From assembly GCF_015155755.1 (NCBI RefSeq), contig NZ_VWPI01000048.1, positions 1 through 64,000 of the forward strand: a DNA stretch of 64,000 bases, read 5' to 3'. The DNA comes from Komagataeibacter sp. FXV3 (lineage in GTDB: Bacteria; Pseudomonadota; Alphaproteobacteria; Acetobacterales; Acetobacteraceae). Position 1 is the first letter of the stretch; every line of letters begins with the position of its first letter. Positions 1-8,701 of the stretch are shown here, in pieces. A model generated the notes under the pieces. It was not told the DNA's origin and made no database searches. It saw only the letters and a list, made by a program, of their open reading frames with translations. A program made the position numbers and the translations under genes.

Positions 1-1247
1 TGGGCGGGCTGGGGGCATCGGCGCTGGCGATCGGTGGACTGGCGACCGGTACGTTCTTTACACTCAACGCCATCCTTGCCGCCGTGATCGAAGCCGGCGG
101 CATTCTGCTGGCACAGGCCCGCGGGCGACAGGATCATGCCAGTCTGGGCACCATCATGACCTCCATGCTGGCCGTGGCGCTGGCGCTGTGCGTGCCCGAA
201 CTATTCTGCCTGTGGCATGTGGACCGTCTGCTGGCGTGGATGCACGAACCCGAAAGCCTACGCGCGCCCGTCATCCATTTCGTGCATATGCTGATGTGGG
301 CCGTGCCGCCCGCGCTGCTGGGGCAGGGGATCCTGACCACGGCGCTGCCGGTCATGGGGGCGCAGGGGATCCTGATGCGGGTCATGCCCTGCATCACGGT
401 GGTCAACGGGGTACTGAACGCAACGCTCATCCATGGGTGGTTCGGCCTGCCCGCGCTGGGCCTGTATGGATCAGCCACCGCCACGGTCATGACATTATGG
501 TGCATGCCGTTCATCATGCTGGCCTTTGTGGTGCGCAGGCCCGAACTGCGCGTGGCGCTGCGCCCGCGCGGGCATGAATGGGGCCATACCCTTGCGCTGC
601 TGCGCACCGGGCTGCCCATGATGGCGGCCGCCATGGCGGAGGTCACGCTGTTCCAGGCCAACAGTCTTGAGGCCGCACGGATGGGCAACAGCGCGCTGGC
701 GGCGTTCCAGATCATGCTGGGCATGGGGGTGCAGTGCTTTGTGGTCTACATGGCGTTGGGACAGGCCTGCAATATCCGCGTGGGATACTGGACCGGGCGG
801 GCCGACCCTGTGATGGTACGGCGCACGGCATGGGCGGGCATGGTGCTGGGTATGGCCGTCGCATGTATCATGGCATTGGTACTGGCGCTGGGGCGGCATG
901 CCATCATCAGCCTGTACCTGGATGTTACCCTGCCGGAAAATGCCCATGCAGTCAGTCTGGCACTGGGCCTGCTGCTGGTCGGTGCGGCGTTCCAGATCCC
1001 CGATGCGGCGCAGGTGATTGTCACCGGCATCCTGCGCGGGCAGGGCGATACCGCGATCCCCATGATTCTGGCGGTTATCGGTTACTGGGGCATCGGGTTT
1101 CCCGGTGGGGTCTACCTTGCCTTCCACCATGGCATGGGACCGTCGGGACTGTGGTGCGGCAACGGGATCGGACTGGTATCGGTGTTTGTGCTGCTGGCGG
1201 CGCGCATCGTGTGGCGCATGCGTCCGCAAACATTGTGCAGATCATAA
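1..1247 (+). CDS. MATE family efflux transporter, 3' part
   Basis: This is an inner-membrane multidrug and toxin extrusion (NorM-type) pump, which would export cationic compounds in exchange for Na+ or H+. The reading frame is open from base 3 with no stop upstream, so the true start lies before the window; 414 residues are visible, against about 450-480 for a whole MATE protein. The visible part is almost wholly hydrophobic, with about ten or more membrane segments, Gly-rich helices and the spacing typical of MatE repeats. Residues such as the run LLRTGLPMMAAAMAEVTLFQ, near the middle, fit the start of the second MatE half. The gene ends in a convergent gap holding a palindromic repeat. Family assignment is by recognition; the substrate is unknown. 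Confidence 0.8.
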   Translation, partial: GGLGASALAIGGLATGTFFTLNAILAAVIEAGGILLAQARGRQDHASLGTIMTSMLAVALALCVPELFCLWHVDRLLAWMHEPESLRAPVIHFVHMLMWAVPPALLGQGILTTALPVMGAQGILMRVMPCITVVNGVLNATLIHGWFGLPALGLYGSATATVMTLWCMPFIMLAFVVRRPELRVALRPRGHEWGHTLALLRTGLPMMAAAMAEVTLFQANSLEAARMGNSALAAFQIMLGMGVQCFVVYMALGQACNIRVGYWTGRADPVMVRRTAWAGMVLGMAVACIMALVLALGRHAIISLYLDVTLPENAHAVSLALGLLLVGAAFQIPDAAQVIVTGILRGQGDTAIPMILAVIGYWGIGFPGGVYLAFHHGMGPSGLWCGNGIGLVSVFVLLAARIVWRMRPQTLCRS

Positions 1248-1249
1248 AG

Positions 1250-1326
1250 AAGTTTTTGGAGAAGCTTGTTTTAAAAAGCTTCAGAAAATACTGCCTTTTT
1301 GGGGGAAGGGGACACCCAAAATGTTT
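1250..1326. repeat. Composite palindromic repeat, copy 1
   Basis: This copy lies between the 3' ends of two convergent genes. It holds an AAGTTTTTGG outer arm, the hairpin GAAGCTT/AAGCTTC at 1261-1282, and a degenerate second palindrome (CTGCCTTTTTGGGGG). Both strands end in A/T runs, so it could act as a bidirectional terminator. It is one of eight related copies in the window. Confidence 0.6.
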
Positions 1327-1360
1327 ATTATTTTATAAACTATTTATTTTAAAATAATTT

Positions 1361-1867
1361 CTACAGCCGCTTGTGCATTTCATCACGGATGGCATTGCAC
1401 TTCTTGGTAAACACGCCCGCCTGTGACGCCGTCATGAAGTTGATGAGGAACGCACCCAGCAGCGAGCAGAAGGACAGGATGATCAACACCCGCCCCATCA
1501 GCGATATGATCCCGCCGTAATGCTCGGCTGAATACCACAGCAGCCCGAGACTGAGCACCGCGCCGAAGACCCCCAGCACGCCGGTGGAGCGGATAAGGGA
1601 TTCCTCCTCACGGATGAAGGTGGAGGATTCCTGCCATAACAGGAACAGCTTGCGATCCATTTCCTGAACTGCGGCGGCGTAGTCCTCCGTGTCATCCGGG
1701 TGCTGGTGGTCAGTGCCGCTGCGGTGCAGTTCCAGTTCCTGCCGGGCCTTGGCAAAGACACGCCTGCGTTCCTTGATGGCGGGCAAGCTGATATCGACAA
1801 AGCTGAGGATGGCGACATTCAGACCCGCCGACAGCTGGATCACCGCCTGGAAATCACCCCAGATCAC
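1361..1867 (-). CDS. Small membrane protein of unknown function
   Basis: I do not recognise a family. The protein has an N-terminal amphipathic stretch, a charged middle rich in Glu, Arg and Gln (KERRRVFAKARQELE) that may be helical or coiled, and two clear C-terminal membrane segments near the end (FGAVLSLGLLWYSAE and LIILSFCSLLGAFLINF). The frame is open up to 2038, but the upstream part overlaps the divergent neighbour and looks poorly protein-like (Cys, His, Pro). I prefer the GTG at 1867, which has GGGGA six bases upstream and gives 168 residues. An ATG at 1951 is the main alternative. The neighbour on the other strand is also a small membrane protein. Confidence 0.55.
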   Translation of the reverse strand: MIWGDFQAVIQLSAGLNVAILSFVDISLPAIKERRRVFAKARQELELHRSGTDHQHPDDTEDYAAAVQEMDRKLFLLWQESSTFIREEESLIRSTGVLGVFGAVLSLGLLWYSAEHYGGIISLMGRVLIILSFCSLLGAFLINFMTASQAGVFTKKCNAIRDEMHKRL

Positions 1868-2015
1868 AGGTTGTCCCCATTGGGGCACACATGACTGCGC
1901 ACTGTAAAAACCCTGACAAGTTGGATACGACCCGGCATGTTCATGCTGCATGCCTGCGGCCGGCGCGCGATACGATATGGCGGCACGCCTGCGTTTAGGG
2001 TTAGCATGAAGTGCG

Positions 2016-2342
2016 ATGAATATCCATGTTCCCTCCACCTATGAGGTCTACCGTGGCTGGCAGTCCATACAGGGGACCGGGCTGCAGATCGGCACGGCTG
2101 TCCTCCTCGCCCTTGCGCTGGGGATGGCTCTCGGCATGGTGGTGTTCCTGCTGCCGACCTTCATAGCGTGTCGGCGCAAGGTCCATAATGCGGCAGTGGT
2201 GGCGGTGGTGAACTGCGCCACCGGCATGACCGGGGTCGGATGGGTGATTGCACTGCTCATGGCCTGCGTGATGGAAACCGACACCCAGCGCCATGCCCGG
2301 CTGCGTCGTAGCGAACCGGCAACCTTCCTGAGCGTGCCCTGA
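2016..2342 (+). CDS. Superinfection immunity family membrane protein
   Basis: This 108-residue protein matches the Imm-type superinfection immunity family (named after phage T4 Imm, which blocks entry of incoming phage DNA). It has two membrane segments: residues about 28-50, ending in the hallmark FLLPTFIA, and about 66-86, holding GVGWVIALLMA. Between them lies a short basic linker (CRRKVHN) followed by AVVNCATGMTG, close to the family pattern of an Asn-rich second helix with G-W. Chromosomal relatives are common and their role is mostly unproven, so a phage defence function is inference. No other phage genes are nearby. No good ribosome site is visible, so the start could be a later Met or Val. 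Confidence 0.7.
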   Translation: MNIHVPSTYEVYRGWQSIQGTGLQIGTAVLLALALGMALGMVVFLLPTFIACRRKVHNAAVVAVVNCATGMTGVGWVIALLMACVMETDTQRHARLRRSEPATFLSVP

Positions 2343-2365
2343 CACCTTGGCGTCCTGTTAAAAAT

Positions 2366-2415
2366 TAAAGTTTTCGGGTGCCGCCTTTTTGAAAAAACTT
2401 CACCAGAACCTTCTT
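2366..2415. repeat. Composite palindromic repeat, copy 2 (degenerate)
   Basis: The segment AAAGTTTTCGGGTGCCGCC followed by TTTTTGAAAAAACTTCACCA carries the arms of the same family, but the GGCGGC return arm is missing, so the main hairpin is broken. It lies between convergent 3' ends (superinfection-type gene and serA). Confidence 0.5.
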
Positions 2416-2536
2416 TCAGTTTGCACGATGCCTCAAAGGCAGGCTTCCCCAAAACCCGGACAGCAGGGCATAGAAAAGGGGACACGCCCAACCGGCATGC
2501 CCCCCGTTTTGTCGACCCGATGTAATCAGGCGCGCA

Positions 2537-3802
2537 TTACTGCTGCTTGTACAGCAGGCGCGCACGCAGGGTGCCCTTGAGCGCGCGCAGGCGGTCAAGG
2601 ATGCGGTTGTCCTTTTCCACATCGCGTCCGGTATCCGCTTCGACCACCACGTAACCCAGTTCACCCGCCGTCTGCAGGTACTGTGCGGTGACGTTGCAGG
2701 ATTCCGACGAAAAGATTTCGTTGATCTGCAACATGATGCCCGGCACGTTGCGGTGCACATGCATGAAACGCGTGCCATGCGGATTTTCCGGCAACTGCAC
2801 GGTTGGGAAGTTGACCGCGCCCAGCGTGGAGCCGACGTCGGAGTATTCCACCAGCTTGCGCGCCACTTCCACGCCAATGCGCTCCTGCGCTTCTGCCGTG
2901 GACCCGCCGATATGCGGTGTCAGGATCACATTGTCCAGGCCACGCAGCGGGGTCTGGAATTCCTCGCCAGCCGCCTTCGGCTCCTTGGGGAACACGTCAA
3001 TCGCGGCACCCAGCAGGTGGCCGTCCTTCAGGGCGGCGGCCAGCGCGTCGAGGTCCACCACGTTGCCACGGGCGTTGTTGATCAGGAACGACCCCTTCTT
3101 CATGGCACGGATCTGGGCTTCGCCAATCATGCCCGCCGTTTCCGGGGTCTGGGGCACGTGCAGGCTGACCACGTCGCTCTGCGCCAGCAGGGTTTCCAGC
3201 GTATCGACCGGCGTTGCGTTGCCATGCACCAGCTTGTCGATCACATCGTAATAGAACACGCGCATGCCGAAGGCTTCGGCCAGCACGGAAAGCTGCGACC
3301 CGATGGAGCCATAGCCCACGATACCCAGCGTCTTGCCGCGCACTTCCCAGCTGTTGGTGGCGGATTTTTTCCAGATCCCGGCGTTGCATTCTTCCGACTT
3401 GGGGAAGATGCGGCGCATCAGCATCACGATCTCGCCCATGACCAGTTCGGCAACGGAACGCGTGTTGCTGTACGGCGCATTGAAAACGGGAATACCGCCT
3501 TCGCGTGCCGCGTTCAGGTCCACCTGGTTGGTACCGATGCAGAAGCAGCCGATGGCGATCAGGCGGTCAGCCTTCTCGATCACTTCGCGCGTCAGCTGCG
3601 TGCGCGAACGGATGCCAACGATATGCACGCCTTCCAGCGCTTTCTGCAGGGCTTCGCCTTCCAACGCCGTTTTCAGGCGTGTGACGTTTTCGTATCCGTT
3701 GTCCTTCAGCAGCTTTACGGCACTGTCATGAATGCCTTCAAGCAGGAGGATACGGATCTTGTCCTTGGGAAGGGAAAGATGTCCGTTTGATGGGCTGGTC
3801 AT
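2537..3802 (-). CDS. serA: D-3-phosphoglycerate dehydrogenase
   Basis: SerA oxidises 3-phosphoglycerate with NAD+, the first step of serine synthesis, in the cytoplasm. The 421-residue protein has the substrate-binding segment (LIAIGCFCIGTNQVDL, about 81-96), the NAD-binding motif GYGSIGSQ (163-170), the catalytic region around R245 (NNARGNVVDLDAL) and the His of TPHIGGST (H297). A C-terminal ACT domain (about 345-421) would sense serine. This is the shorter E. coli-type layout. The ATG has GGGAG eight bases upstream. It lies 91 bases downstream of hisN on the same strand and may be cotranscribed with it. Confidence 0.96.
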   Translation of the reverse strand: MTSPSNGHLSLPKDKIRILLLEGIHDSAVKLLKDNGYENVTRLKTALEGEALQKALEGVHIVGIRSRTQLTREVIEKADRLIAIGCFCIGTNQVDLNAAREGGIPVFNAPYSNTRSVAELVMGEIVMLMRRIFPKSEECNAGIWKKSATNSWEVRGKTLGIVGYGSIGSQLSVLAEAFGMRVFYYDVIDKLVHGNATPVDTLETLLAQSDVVSLHVPQTPETAGMIGEAQIRAMKKGSFLINNARGNVVDLDALAAALKDGHLLGAAIDVFPKEPKAAGEEFQTPLRGLDNVILTPHIGGSTAEAQERIGVEVARKLVEYSDVGSTLGAVNFPTVQLPENPHGTRFMHVHRNVPGIMLQINEIFSSESCNVTAQYLQTAGELGYVVVEADTGRDVEKDNRILDRLRALKGTLRARLLYKQQ

Positions 3803-3893
3803 GTCGCGTGCTCCCGCTTCTGTACGGTCAAGATGGGTCCGTCCCTATCCGATTGGCCGCGCCCCCGCTAGGGGGAAAGATCAATTACCGCCG

Positions 3894-4709
3894 TTACTTT
3901 ATGGCAATGCCCGGGGTCAGCAGTCCCGTCACGCGGGGCAGCAGGCCGCCATCCCCCACCGCCAGGACCGTGCCATCACCATCAGCGCGCAGCTTCTGGC
4001 CAGCCCAGTCGGTCATGCGGCCGCCAGCCCCTTCCACCACGGGCACAAGGGCGGCCCAGTCCCATATCTTCATGGTACATTCGGCGATGATGTCGATCTG
4101 TCCCAGCGCCAGCAGGCCATAGGCGTAACAGTCCCCCCCCCAGCTTGTGCGCTTGGCGGCAGCAGCCAGCGCGTCAAAACCGGGCCGGTGGGGGGCGTCA
4201 AGGATTTCGGGCGCAGTGCATGACAGTTCCGCACGCCCTATATCGGCGCAGGCACGCGTGACCGGCGTGCCGGGCAGGGTGGAGACATACCGCGTGGCCT
4301 CACCACGCAGGCCGATCCACCGTTCCCCCGTCACGGGCTGGTCGATCATGCCCAGAACCGGGACATTGTCATGCAGCAGGGCGATCAGCGTGCCAAAGGT
4401 CGGCCGCCCGGTCAGGAAGGCACGCGTGCCATCTATCGGATCGATCACCCACCGATACGGGCTGTCACCACCCTCCAGCCCGAATTCCTCCCCCATCACG
4501 CCAAAACCGGGCAGGCGTTCGGACATTACGGCCCGAATCGCGCGCTCGGCCGTGCGGTCGGCTATGGTGACCGGGCTGGCGTCGGTCTTGTCATCCGCGC
4601 GCACGCCACGGCGGAAAAATGGCAGCACCACGCTGCGCGCGACATCGGCTGCGGCGCCCGCCGCCTCCAGCACCGCAGCACGCGGAAACCCGGCGGGCAG
4701 GGCGGTCAT
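3894..4709 (-). CDS. hisN: Histidinol-phosphatase, inositol monophosphatase family
   Basis: The enzyme would remove phosphate from L-histidinol phosphate in histidine synthesis. The 271 residues show the Mg2+-binding signature of the inositol monophosphatase fold: GEE (73-75), WVIDPIDGTRAF (87-98, metal ligands D90 and D93) and WDWAAL (216-221). The short length and sequence style fit alphaproteobacterial HisN rather than a general inositol phosphatase, but SuhB or CysQ-like activity cannot be excluded from sequence. The frame runs open to 4856, but the ATG at 4709 overlaps the stop of the upstream cytochrome gene by one base (ATGA), which indicates translational coupling. Confidence 0.88.
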   Translation of the reverse strand: MTALPAGFPRAAVLEAAGAAADVARSVVLPFFRRGVRADDKTDASPVTIADRTAERAIRAVMSERLPGFGVMGEEFGLEGGDSPYRWVIDPIDGTRAFLTGRPTFGTLIALLHDNVPVLGMIDQPVTGERWIGLRGEATRYVSTLPGTPVTRACADIGRAELSCTAPEILDAPHRPGFDALAAAAKRTSWGGDCYAYGLLALGQIDIIAECTMKIWDWAALVPVVEGAGGRMTDWAGQKLRADGDGTVLAVGDGGLLPRVTGLLTPGIAIK

Positions 4710-5212
4710 CAATTCGTCTCCGGCTTGAGGGAGTTGAGGTAGGCGATCACGTCCGCACGCTCGGTTTCCGATGCGATGCCCGGGAATGACATCTTGGTGC
4801 CCGACGCGTATTCGGCAGGGGATTTCAGCCATGCGGACAGGGTGGTGTTGGTCCACGTCTCGTCCTTGTGCGCCTTCAGCCCGTCCGAAAATTCATAACC
4901 CGGAATATCGCCCACATGCGTGCCGACCACGCCAAACAGGCCCGGCCCGATAATGGCAGGCCCCTGCGGCGCCATGCTGTGGCACATCGCGCACTGCCGG
5001 TCGGCTATGGCATGGCCCTTTTCCACGCTGGCCCTGGCCACCAGATCATCAATGGACGCGCCTGCGGGAGCCACCGGGTGGGGAATGGCCACGCCGGGCT
5101 TTGCCGGGATCTGCTCCGGCACGGCGGTATGGGCGATACCCCAACTGGCCCCGACCGCGATGACTGCGCAGAGGCAGGCGGCCCCGATCTGGTTAAGGCG
5201 TACACTGTCCAT
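4709..5212 (-). CDS. Membrane-anchored c-type cytochrome
   Basis: This is a single-haem class I cytochrome c of the mitochondrial/CycM type, carrying electrons on the periplasmic side of the inner membrane. Residues about 6-29 form an uncleaved-looking N-terminal membrane segment, followed by a Pro/Ala-rich linker. The haem site is CAMCH (C74-H78) and the likely axial ligand is M141 in TKMSFPG. The YEFSDGLK and SLSAWLK-like segments are typical of this family. The ATG at 5212 gives 167 residues; an ATG at 5233 is also possible. It is translationally linked to hisN, an odd functional pairing. It is divergent from kdsB. Confidence 0.88.
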   Translation of the reverse strand: MDSVRLNQIGAACLCAVIAVGASWGIAHTAVPEQIPAKPGVAIPHPVAPAGASIDDLVARASVEKGHAIADRQCAMCHSMAPQGPAIIGPGLFGVVGTHVGDIPGYEFSDGLKAHKDETWTNTTLSAWLKSPAEYASGTKMSFPGIASETERADVIAYLNSLKPETN

Positions 5213-5349
5213 GAAATCGGGCGTCCTTCCCATACGGTTGCATGAAAACCGCTCCTTACCTAGACTGCCGCGCGCCCTGTGTGAAGCATGCACGGCAGCG
5301 GACGGCCCCCGCCGCCGCCACAGATACGGATGGCCCAGACCCAGATCCC

Positions 5350-6087
5350 ATGAATCCCATTGTCCTGATTCCGGCCCGGATGGCCTCGACCCGGTTGCCG
5401 GGCAAACCGCTTGCCGACATTGCCGGCCGTCCCATGATTGTCCATGTGCTTGACCGCGCGCGTGCCGCCGCTGTCGGCCCCGTGGCCGTCGCCACGGCAG
5501 AGCGTGAGATTGCCGATGTAGTAGAACGCGCGGGCGGCACGGCGGTCCTGACCGATCCCGCGCTCCCATCCGGGTCCGACCGCATATGGCAGGCATTGCG
5601 GCAACTGGACCCGCAGGGGGTACATGATACGGTCATCAACCTGCAGGGCGACCTGCCCGGCGTTGAACCCGAAAACCTGCGCGACGTGCTGCGCCCGCTG
5701 GCCGATCCGGGAACCGATATCGCAACCCTTGTCGCCCCGGTGCGTGACCAGGCGGAAGCCATGGCATCATCCGTGGTCAAGGTCGCCTGCACCTTCGGGC
5801 CAGATGCGCAGGTGGCGCGCGCGCTGTATTTCTCCCGCCTGCCCATACCCTGGGGGGATGGGCCGTTGTGGCACCATATCGGCATTTACGCCTATCGCCG
5901 CGCGGCGCTGGCCCGCTTTGTCGGCCTGCCCGAAAGCGGGCTGGAAAAGCGTGAAAAGCTTGAGCAGCTTCGCGCGCTGGAAGCCGGCATGACCATGGGC
6001 TGCGCACGGATCACCACCGCACCCTTCGGTGTTGATACGCCTGCCGACCTGGAACGTGCGCGGACCACACTGGGGGTCAGGGCATGA
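5350..6087 (+). CDS. kdsB: 3-deoxy-manno-octulosonate cytidylyltransferase
   Basis: KdsB makes CMP-Kdo, the activated sugar for the inner core of lipopolysaccharide, in the cytoplasm. The 245 residues show the nucleotide-binding start IPARMASTRLPGKPL (6-20), the LPSGSDRI segment and the NLQGDLP motif. The length matches the family. The open frame extends to 5242, but the upstream part has no conserved sequence and overlaps the divergent promoter region, so I use the ATG at 5350. The gene overlaps pheA by four bases (ATGA). Confidence 0.95.
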   Translation: MNPIVLIPARMASTRLPGKPLADIAGRPMIVHVLDRARAAAVGPVAVATAEREIADVVERAGGTAVLTDPALPSGSDRIWQALRQLDPQGVHDTVINLQGDLPGVEPENLRDVLRPLADPGTDIATLVAPVRDQAEAMASSVVKVACTFGPDAQVARALYFSRLPIPWGDGPLWHHIGIYAYRRAALARFVGLPESGLEKREKLEQLRALEAGMTMGCARITTAPFGVDTPADLERARTTLGVRA

Positions 6088-6929
6088 ACGGGGAACGCAT
6101 CATCGCCTTTCAGGGGCGACCCGGCGCGTATTCGGACCTTGCGTGCCGACAGGCCCGACCGGGCTGGACCACGCTGCCGTGCCAGACATTCGCACAGACC
6201 ATTGCCGCCGTGCATGACGGGCGGGCCGAACTGACCATGCTGGCGTGTGAAAACAGCCTGGCGGGCCGCGTGCCCGACATCCATGCGCTACTGCCACAGG
6301 CGGGGCTGTTCATCGTGGGGGAACATTTCCAGCGCGTGGAACACTGCCTGCTGGGTGTGCCCGGCAGCACGCTGGACGATGCGCGCCGTGTTCATACCCA
6401 TCCCGTTGCCATGGCGCAGGTGCGTGGCATCATTACCGAACTGGGACTGGACCCGGTGGTGGAATTCGATACCGCTGGTGCAGCCGAGATGGTGCGCGAA
6501 TGGGGACGCAAGGAAGACGTGGCCGTGGCTTCGGCGCTTGCAGCCGAACTGAACGGACTTGAAATCCTGCGCCGCAATGTGGAGGACGCCGCCCACAACA
6601 CCACGCGCTTCTATATCGCATCCCGCAGGCCTTTGACCCTGCCGCCGCCCGGACCGGGATTCATGACCACGCTGCTGTTCCGCGTCAACAACCAGCCCGG
6701 CGCGCTGTACAAGGCGCTGGGTGGCCTTGCCACGGCAGGGGTGAACATGACGCGGCTGGAAAGCTACATGCTGGAAGGGTCGTTTTCGGCCACGCAGTTC
6801 CTGATGGATGTGGAAGGCCACCCCGAAGCCCCGCCACTGGCGCGCGCGCTGGACGAACTTTCGTTCTTTTCGGAACAGCAGGAGATCCTGGGCGTCTATC
6901 CCGCGTCGCCCTTCCGGCGCAAACCCTGA
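6084..6929 (+). CDS. pheA: Prephenate dehydratase
   Basis: This enzyme converts prephenate to phenylpyruvate in phenylalanine synthesis. It is the monofunctional form: a catalytic domain (about 1-180), with the TRF motif at 174-176, followed by an ACT domain (about 194-275) that would bind phenylalanine. There is no chorismate mutase domain. The regulatory ESRP motif of many relatives reads ESYM here (226-229), as in some other alphaproteobacterial enzymes. It is coupled to kdsB through an ATGA overlap although the pathways are unrelated. Confidence 0.94.
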   Translation: MNGERIIAFQGRPGAYSDLACRQARPGWTTLPCQTFAQTIAAVHDGRAELTMLACENSLAGRVPDIHALLPQAGLFIVGEHFQRVEHCLLGVPGSTLDDARRVHTHPVAMAQVRGIITELGLDPVVEFDTAGAAEMVREWGRKEDVAVASALAAELNGLEILRRNVEDAAHNTTRFYIASRRPLTLPPPGPGFMTTLLFRVNNQPGALYKALGGLATAGVNMTRLESYMLEGSFSATQFLMDVEGHPEAPPLARALDELSFFSEQQEILGVYPASPFRRKP

Positions 6930-7082
6930 TGGGGTGGGCATGGCGGGCATGTTTTGCCCCCCGTGCCATTGTCTATATAACGGTATTGTCCGTCCCATGC
7001 CCCGGGGCTGACCACAGGAAACAACGTGCCGGACCCACCGGCGCATGCACAGCCACGACACAGGATCCAGGTGGAAACAACC

Positions 7083-7961
7083 ATGTTCAAGGGTTCCATT
7101 ACCGCCCTTATTACCCCCATGAACGAGGACGGGTCGCTGGATCTGCCCTCCATGGGCCGATTCATCGACTGGCAGGTCCAGCAGGGCGCATCCGCCCTGG
7201 TACCGGTCGGCACGACGGGCGAAAGCCCGACCCTGACGCATGACGAACATGCCAAGGTGGTGGAATTCACCATAAAATCCGTGGCGGGGCGGGTGCCCGT
7301 CATTGCAGGCGCGGGATCCAACAGCACGGCGGAAGCAGTGGCCATGGCCCAGCAGGCGCAACAGGCCGGGGCGTCAGGCGTGCTGGTGGTGACGCCGTAT
7401 TACAACAAGCCGACGCAGGAAGGGGTGTACCGCCATTTTATGGCCGTGGCGGACGCCATCAACATCCCGCTGATCCTGTACAACATTCCCGGCCGGTCGG
7501 TCATCGATATCTCGGTCGATACCATGGCGCGGCTGGCGCAGCATCCCAATATCATCGGGGTGAAGGATTCCACCGCCAACCTGCTGCGCCCGCTGCTGGT
7601 GCGCCGTGCGGTGAAAAAGCCGTTCAACCAGATTTCGGGCGAGGACGGAACCGCCGTATCCTTCCTGGCAGCCGGTGGCGACGGATGCATCAGCGTGACC
7701 GCCAACGTTGCCCCCGCCCTGTGTGCGCAGGTGCAGCAGAGCTGGAATGACGGTCATGTGATGGAAGCCATGGAACTGCAGGACCGGCTTCTACTGCTGC
7801 ATGACGCGCTGTTTTGCGAAAGCAATCCCGTGCCGGTCAAGTTTGCCGCAAGCGTGCTGGGCCTGATGGGGGAAACCTGCCGCCTGCCGCTGGCCCCGCT
7901 GAGTGATGCCAGCCGGGAAAAGGTCAAGGCCGCCCTGTCCGCCGTCGGACTGCTGGACTGA
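7083..7961 (+). CDS. dapA: 4-hydroxy-tetrahydrodipicolinate synthase
   Basis: DapA condenses pyruvate with aspartate semialdehyde, the entry to diaminopimelate and lysine. The 292-residue protein has the family start MFKGSITALITPM, the TTGE loop (44-47), Y133 with R138 in the LYNIPGR segment, and the Schiff-base lysine K161 in GVKDST. The frame is open from 7026, but the extra N-terminal part is not conserved and the ATG at 7083 gives the standard start. smpB follows after three bases. The 153-base gap after pheA probably holds the promoter. Confidence 0.96.
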   Translation: MFKGSITALITPMNEDGSLDLPSMGRFIDWQVQQGASALVPVGTTGESPTLTHDEHAKVVEFTIKSVAGRVPVIAGAGSNSTAEAVAMAQQAQQAGASGVLVVTPYYNKPTQEGVYRHFMAVADAINIPLILYNIPGRSVIDISVDTMARLAQHPNIIGVKDSTANLLRPLLVRRAVKKPFNQISGEDGTAVSFLAAGGDGCISVTANVAPALCAQVQQSWNDGHVMEAMELQDRLLLLHDALFCESNPVPVKFAASVLGLMGETCRLPLAPLSDASREKVKAALSAVGLLD

Positions 7962-7964
7962 CCC

Positions 7965-8459
7965 ATGGCACCCAGGAACAAGGGCAGCGGCATGATCTCG
8001 ACCGGGATCGCAGCCCAGAACCGCAAAGGCCGTTTCAACTATACCATCGTGGACACGGTGGAGGCAGGCCTTGTGCTGAAAGGCCCCGAGGTCAAGAGCC
8101 TGCGCATGGGCCGCGCCACCATAAACGAAGCCTATGCCGGTGAACGCAATGGGGAAATATGGCTGATCAACAGCTATATCCCCGAATATCAGGGCGGCGT
8201 ACTGTCGCGTTTTGAACCGCGTGCCCCGCGCAAGCTGCTGCTGCACAAGAAGCAGGTGGACAAGCTGCTGGGGGAAGTCGCGCGTGATGGCGTGACCCTT
8301 GTACCGCTGGACATCCACTTCAACAGCCGCGGCCTTGCCAAGCTGACGCTGGGCGTGGGTGAGGGGCGCAAGAAAGCCGACAAACGACAGGCCATAGCCG
8401 ACCGCGACTGGCAGCGCGACAAGGCCCGTCTGATCCGTAACAAGGGTGGCGATTACTGA
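7965..8459 (+). CDS. smpB: SsrA-binding protein
   Basis: SmpB carries tmRNA to stalled ribosomes during trans-translation. The 164 residues show the beta-barrel start (NRKGRFNYTI), the conserved GPEVKSLRMGRATINEAYA, and the basic C-terminal tail (GEGRKKADKRQAIADRDWQ) that reads the mRNA channel. The start lies three bases after dapA, so the two are cotranscribed, an arrangement seen in other alphaproteobacteria. The tmRNA gene itself is not in this window. Confidence 0.96.
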   Translation: MAPRNKGSGMISTGIAAQNRKGRFNYTIVDTVEAGLVLKGPEVKSLRMGRATINEAYAGERNGEIWLINSYIPEYQGGVLSRFEPRAPRKLLLHKKQVDKLLGEVARDGVTLVPLDIHFNSRGLAKLTLGVGEGRKKADKRQAIADRDWQRDKARLIRNKGGDY

Positions 8460-8559
8460 TCCCATCCCTGCGTGGCGGGGATGCGCCCGGCCGGAAACCC
8501 GTTTCGTTCGGTAGCCAACCTGTAGGGCAGGGATATTGTCGGTGCAGCCACGAGGCATT

Positions 8560-8582
8560 GCCACCTTTTTGAAAAAGGCGGC
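8560..8582. repeat. Composite palindromic repeat, copy 3 (single hairpin)
   Basis: Only the central hairpin remains: GCCACCTTTTT, G, AAAAAGGCGGC, with one mismatch in the stem. It lies 100 bases after smpB in a convergent gap. Confidence 0.55.
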
Positions 8583-8611
8583 AATTGATGGCCTTTATTG
8601 ATTTTTTCCCA

Positions 8612-8667
8612 GCAGGCTATGCCGCAGGCTATGCCGCAGGCTATGCCGCAGGCTATGCCGCAGGCTA
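8612..8667. repeat. 12-base tandem repeat, four full units
   Basis: The unit GCAGGCTATGCC occurs four times without change (8612-8659), followed by eight bases of a fifth unit. A unit length divisible by three keeps reading frames open, but no gene spans it. Copies are identical, which suggests recent expansion and likely copy-number variation between strains. Confidence 0.85.
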
Positions 8668-8701
8668 ATCTGCGCACATCACGCAGAATGCACAATAAAA
8701 A

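Noticed and set aside
2753-3790. 345-residue plus-strand reading frame
   Set aside because: It is antisense to serA, whose motifs are complete.
8612-8667. CRISPR-like array
   Set aside because: Units are only 12 bases, contiguous and without spacers, so it is a simple tandem repeat.
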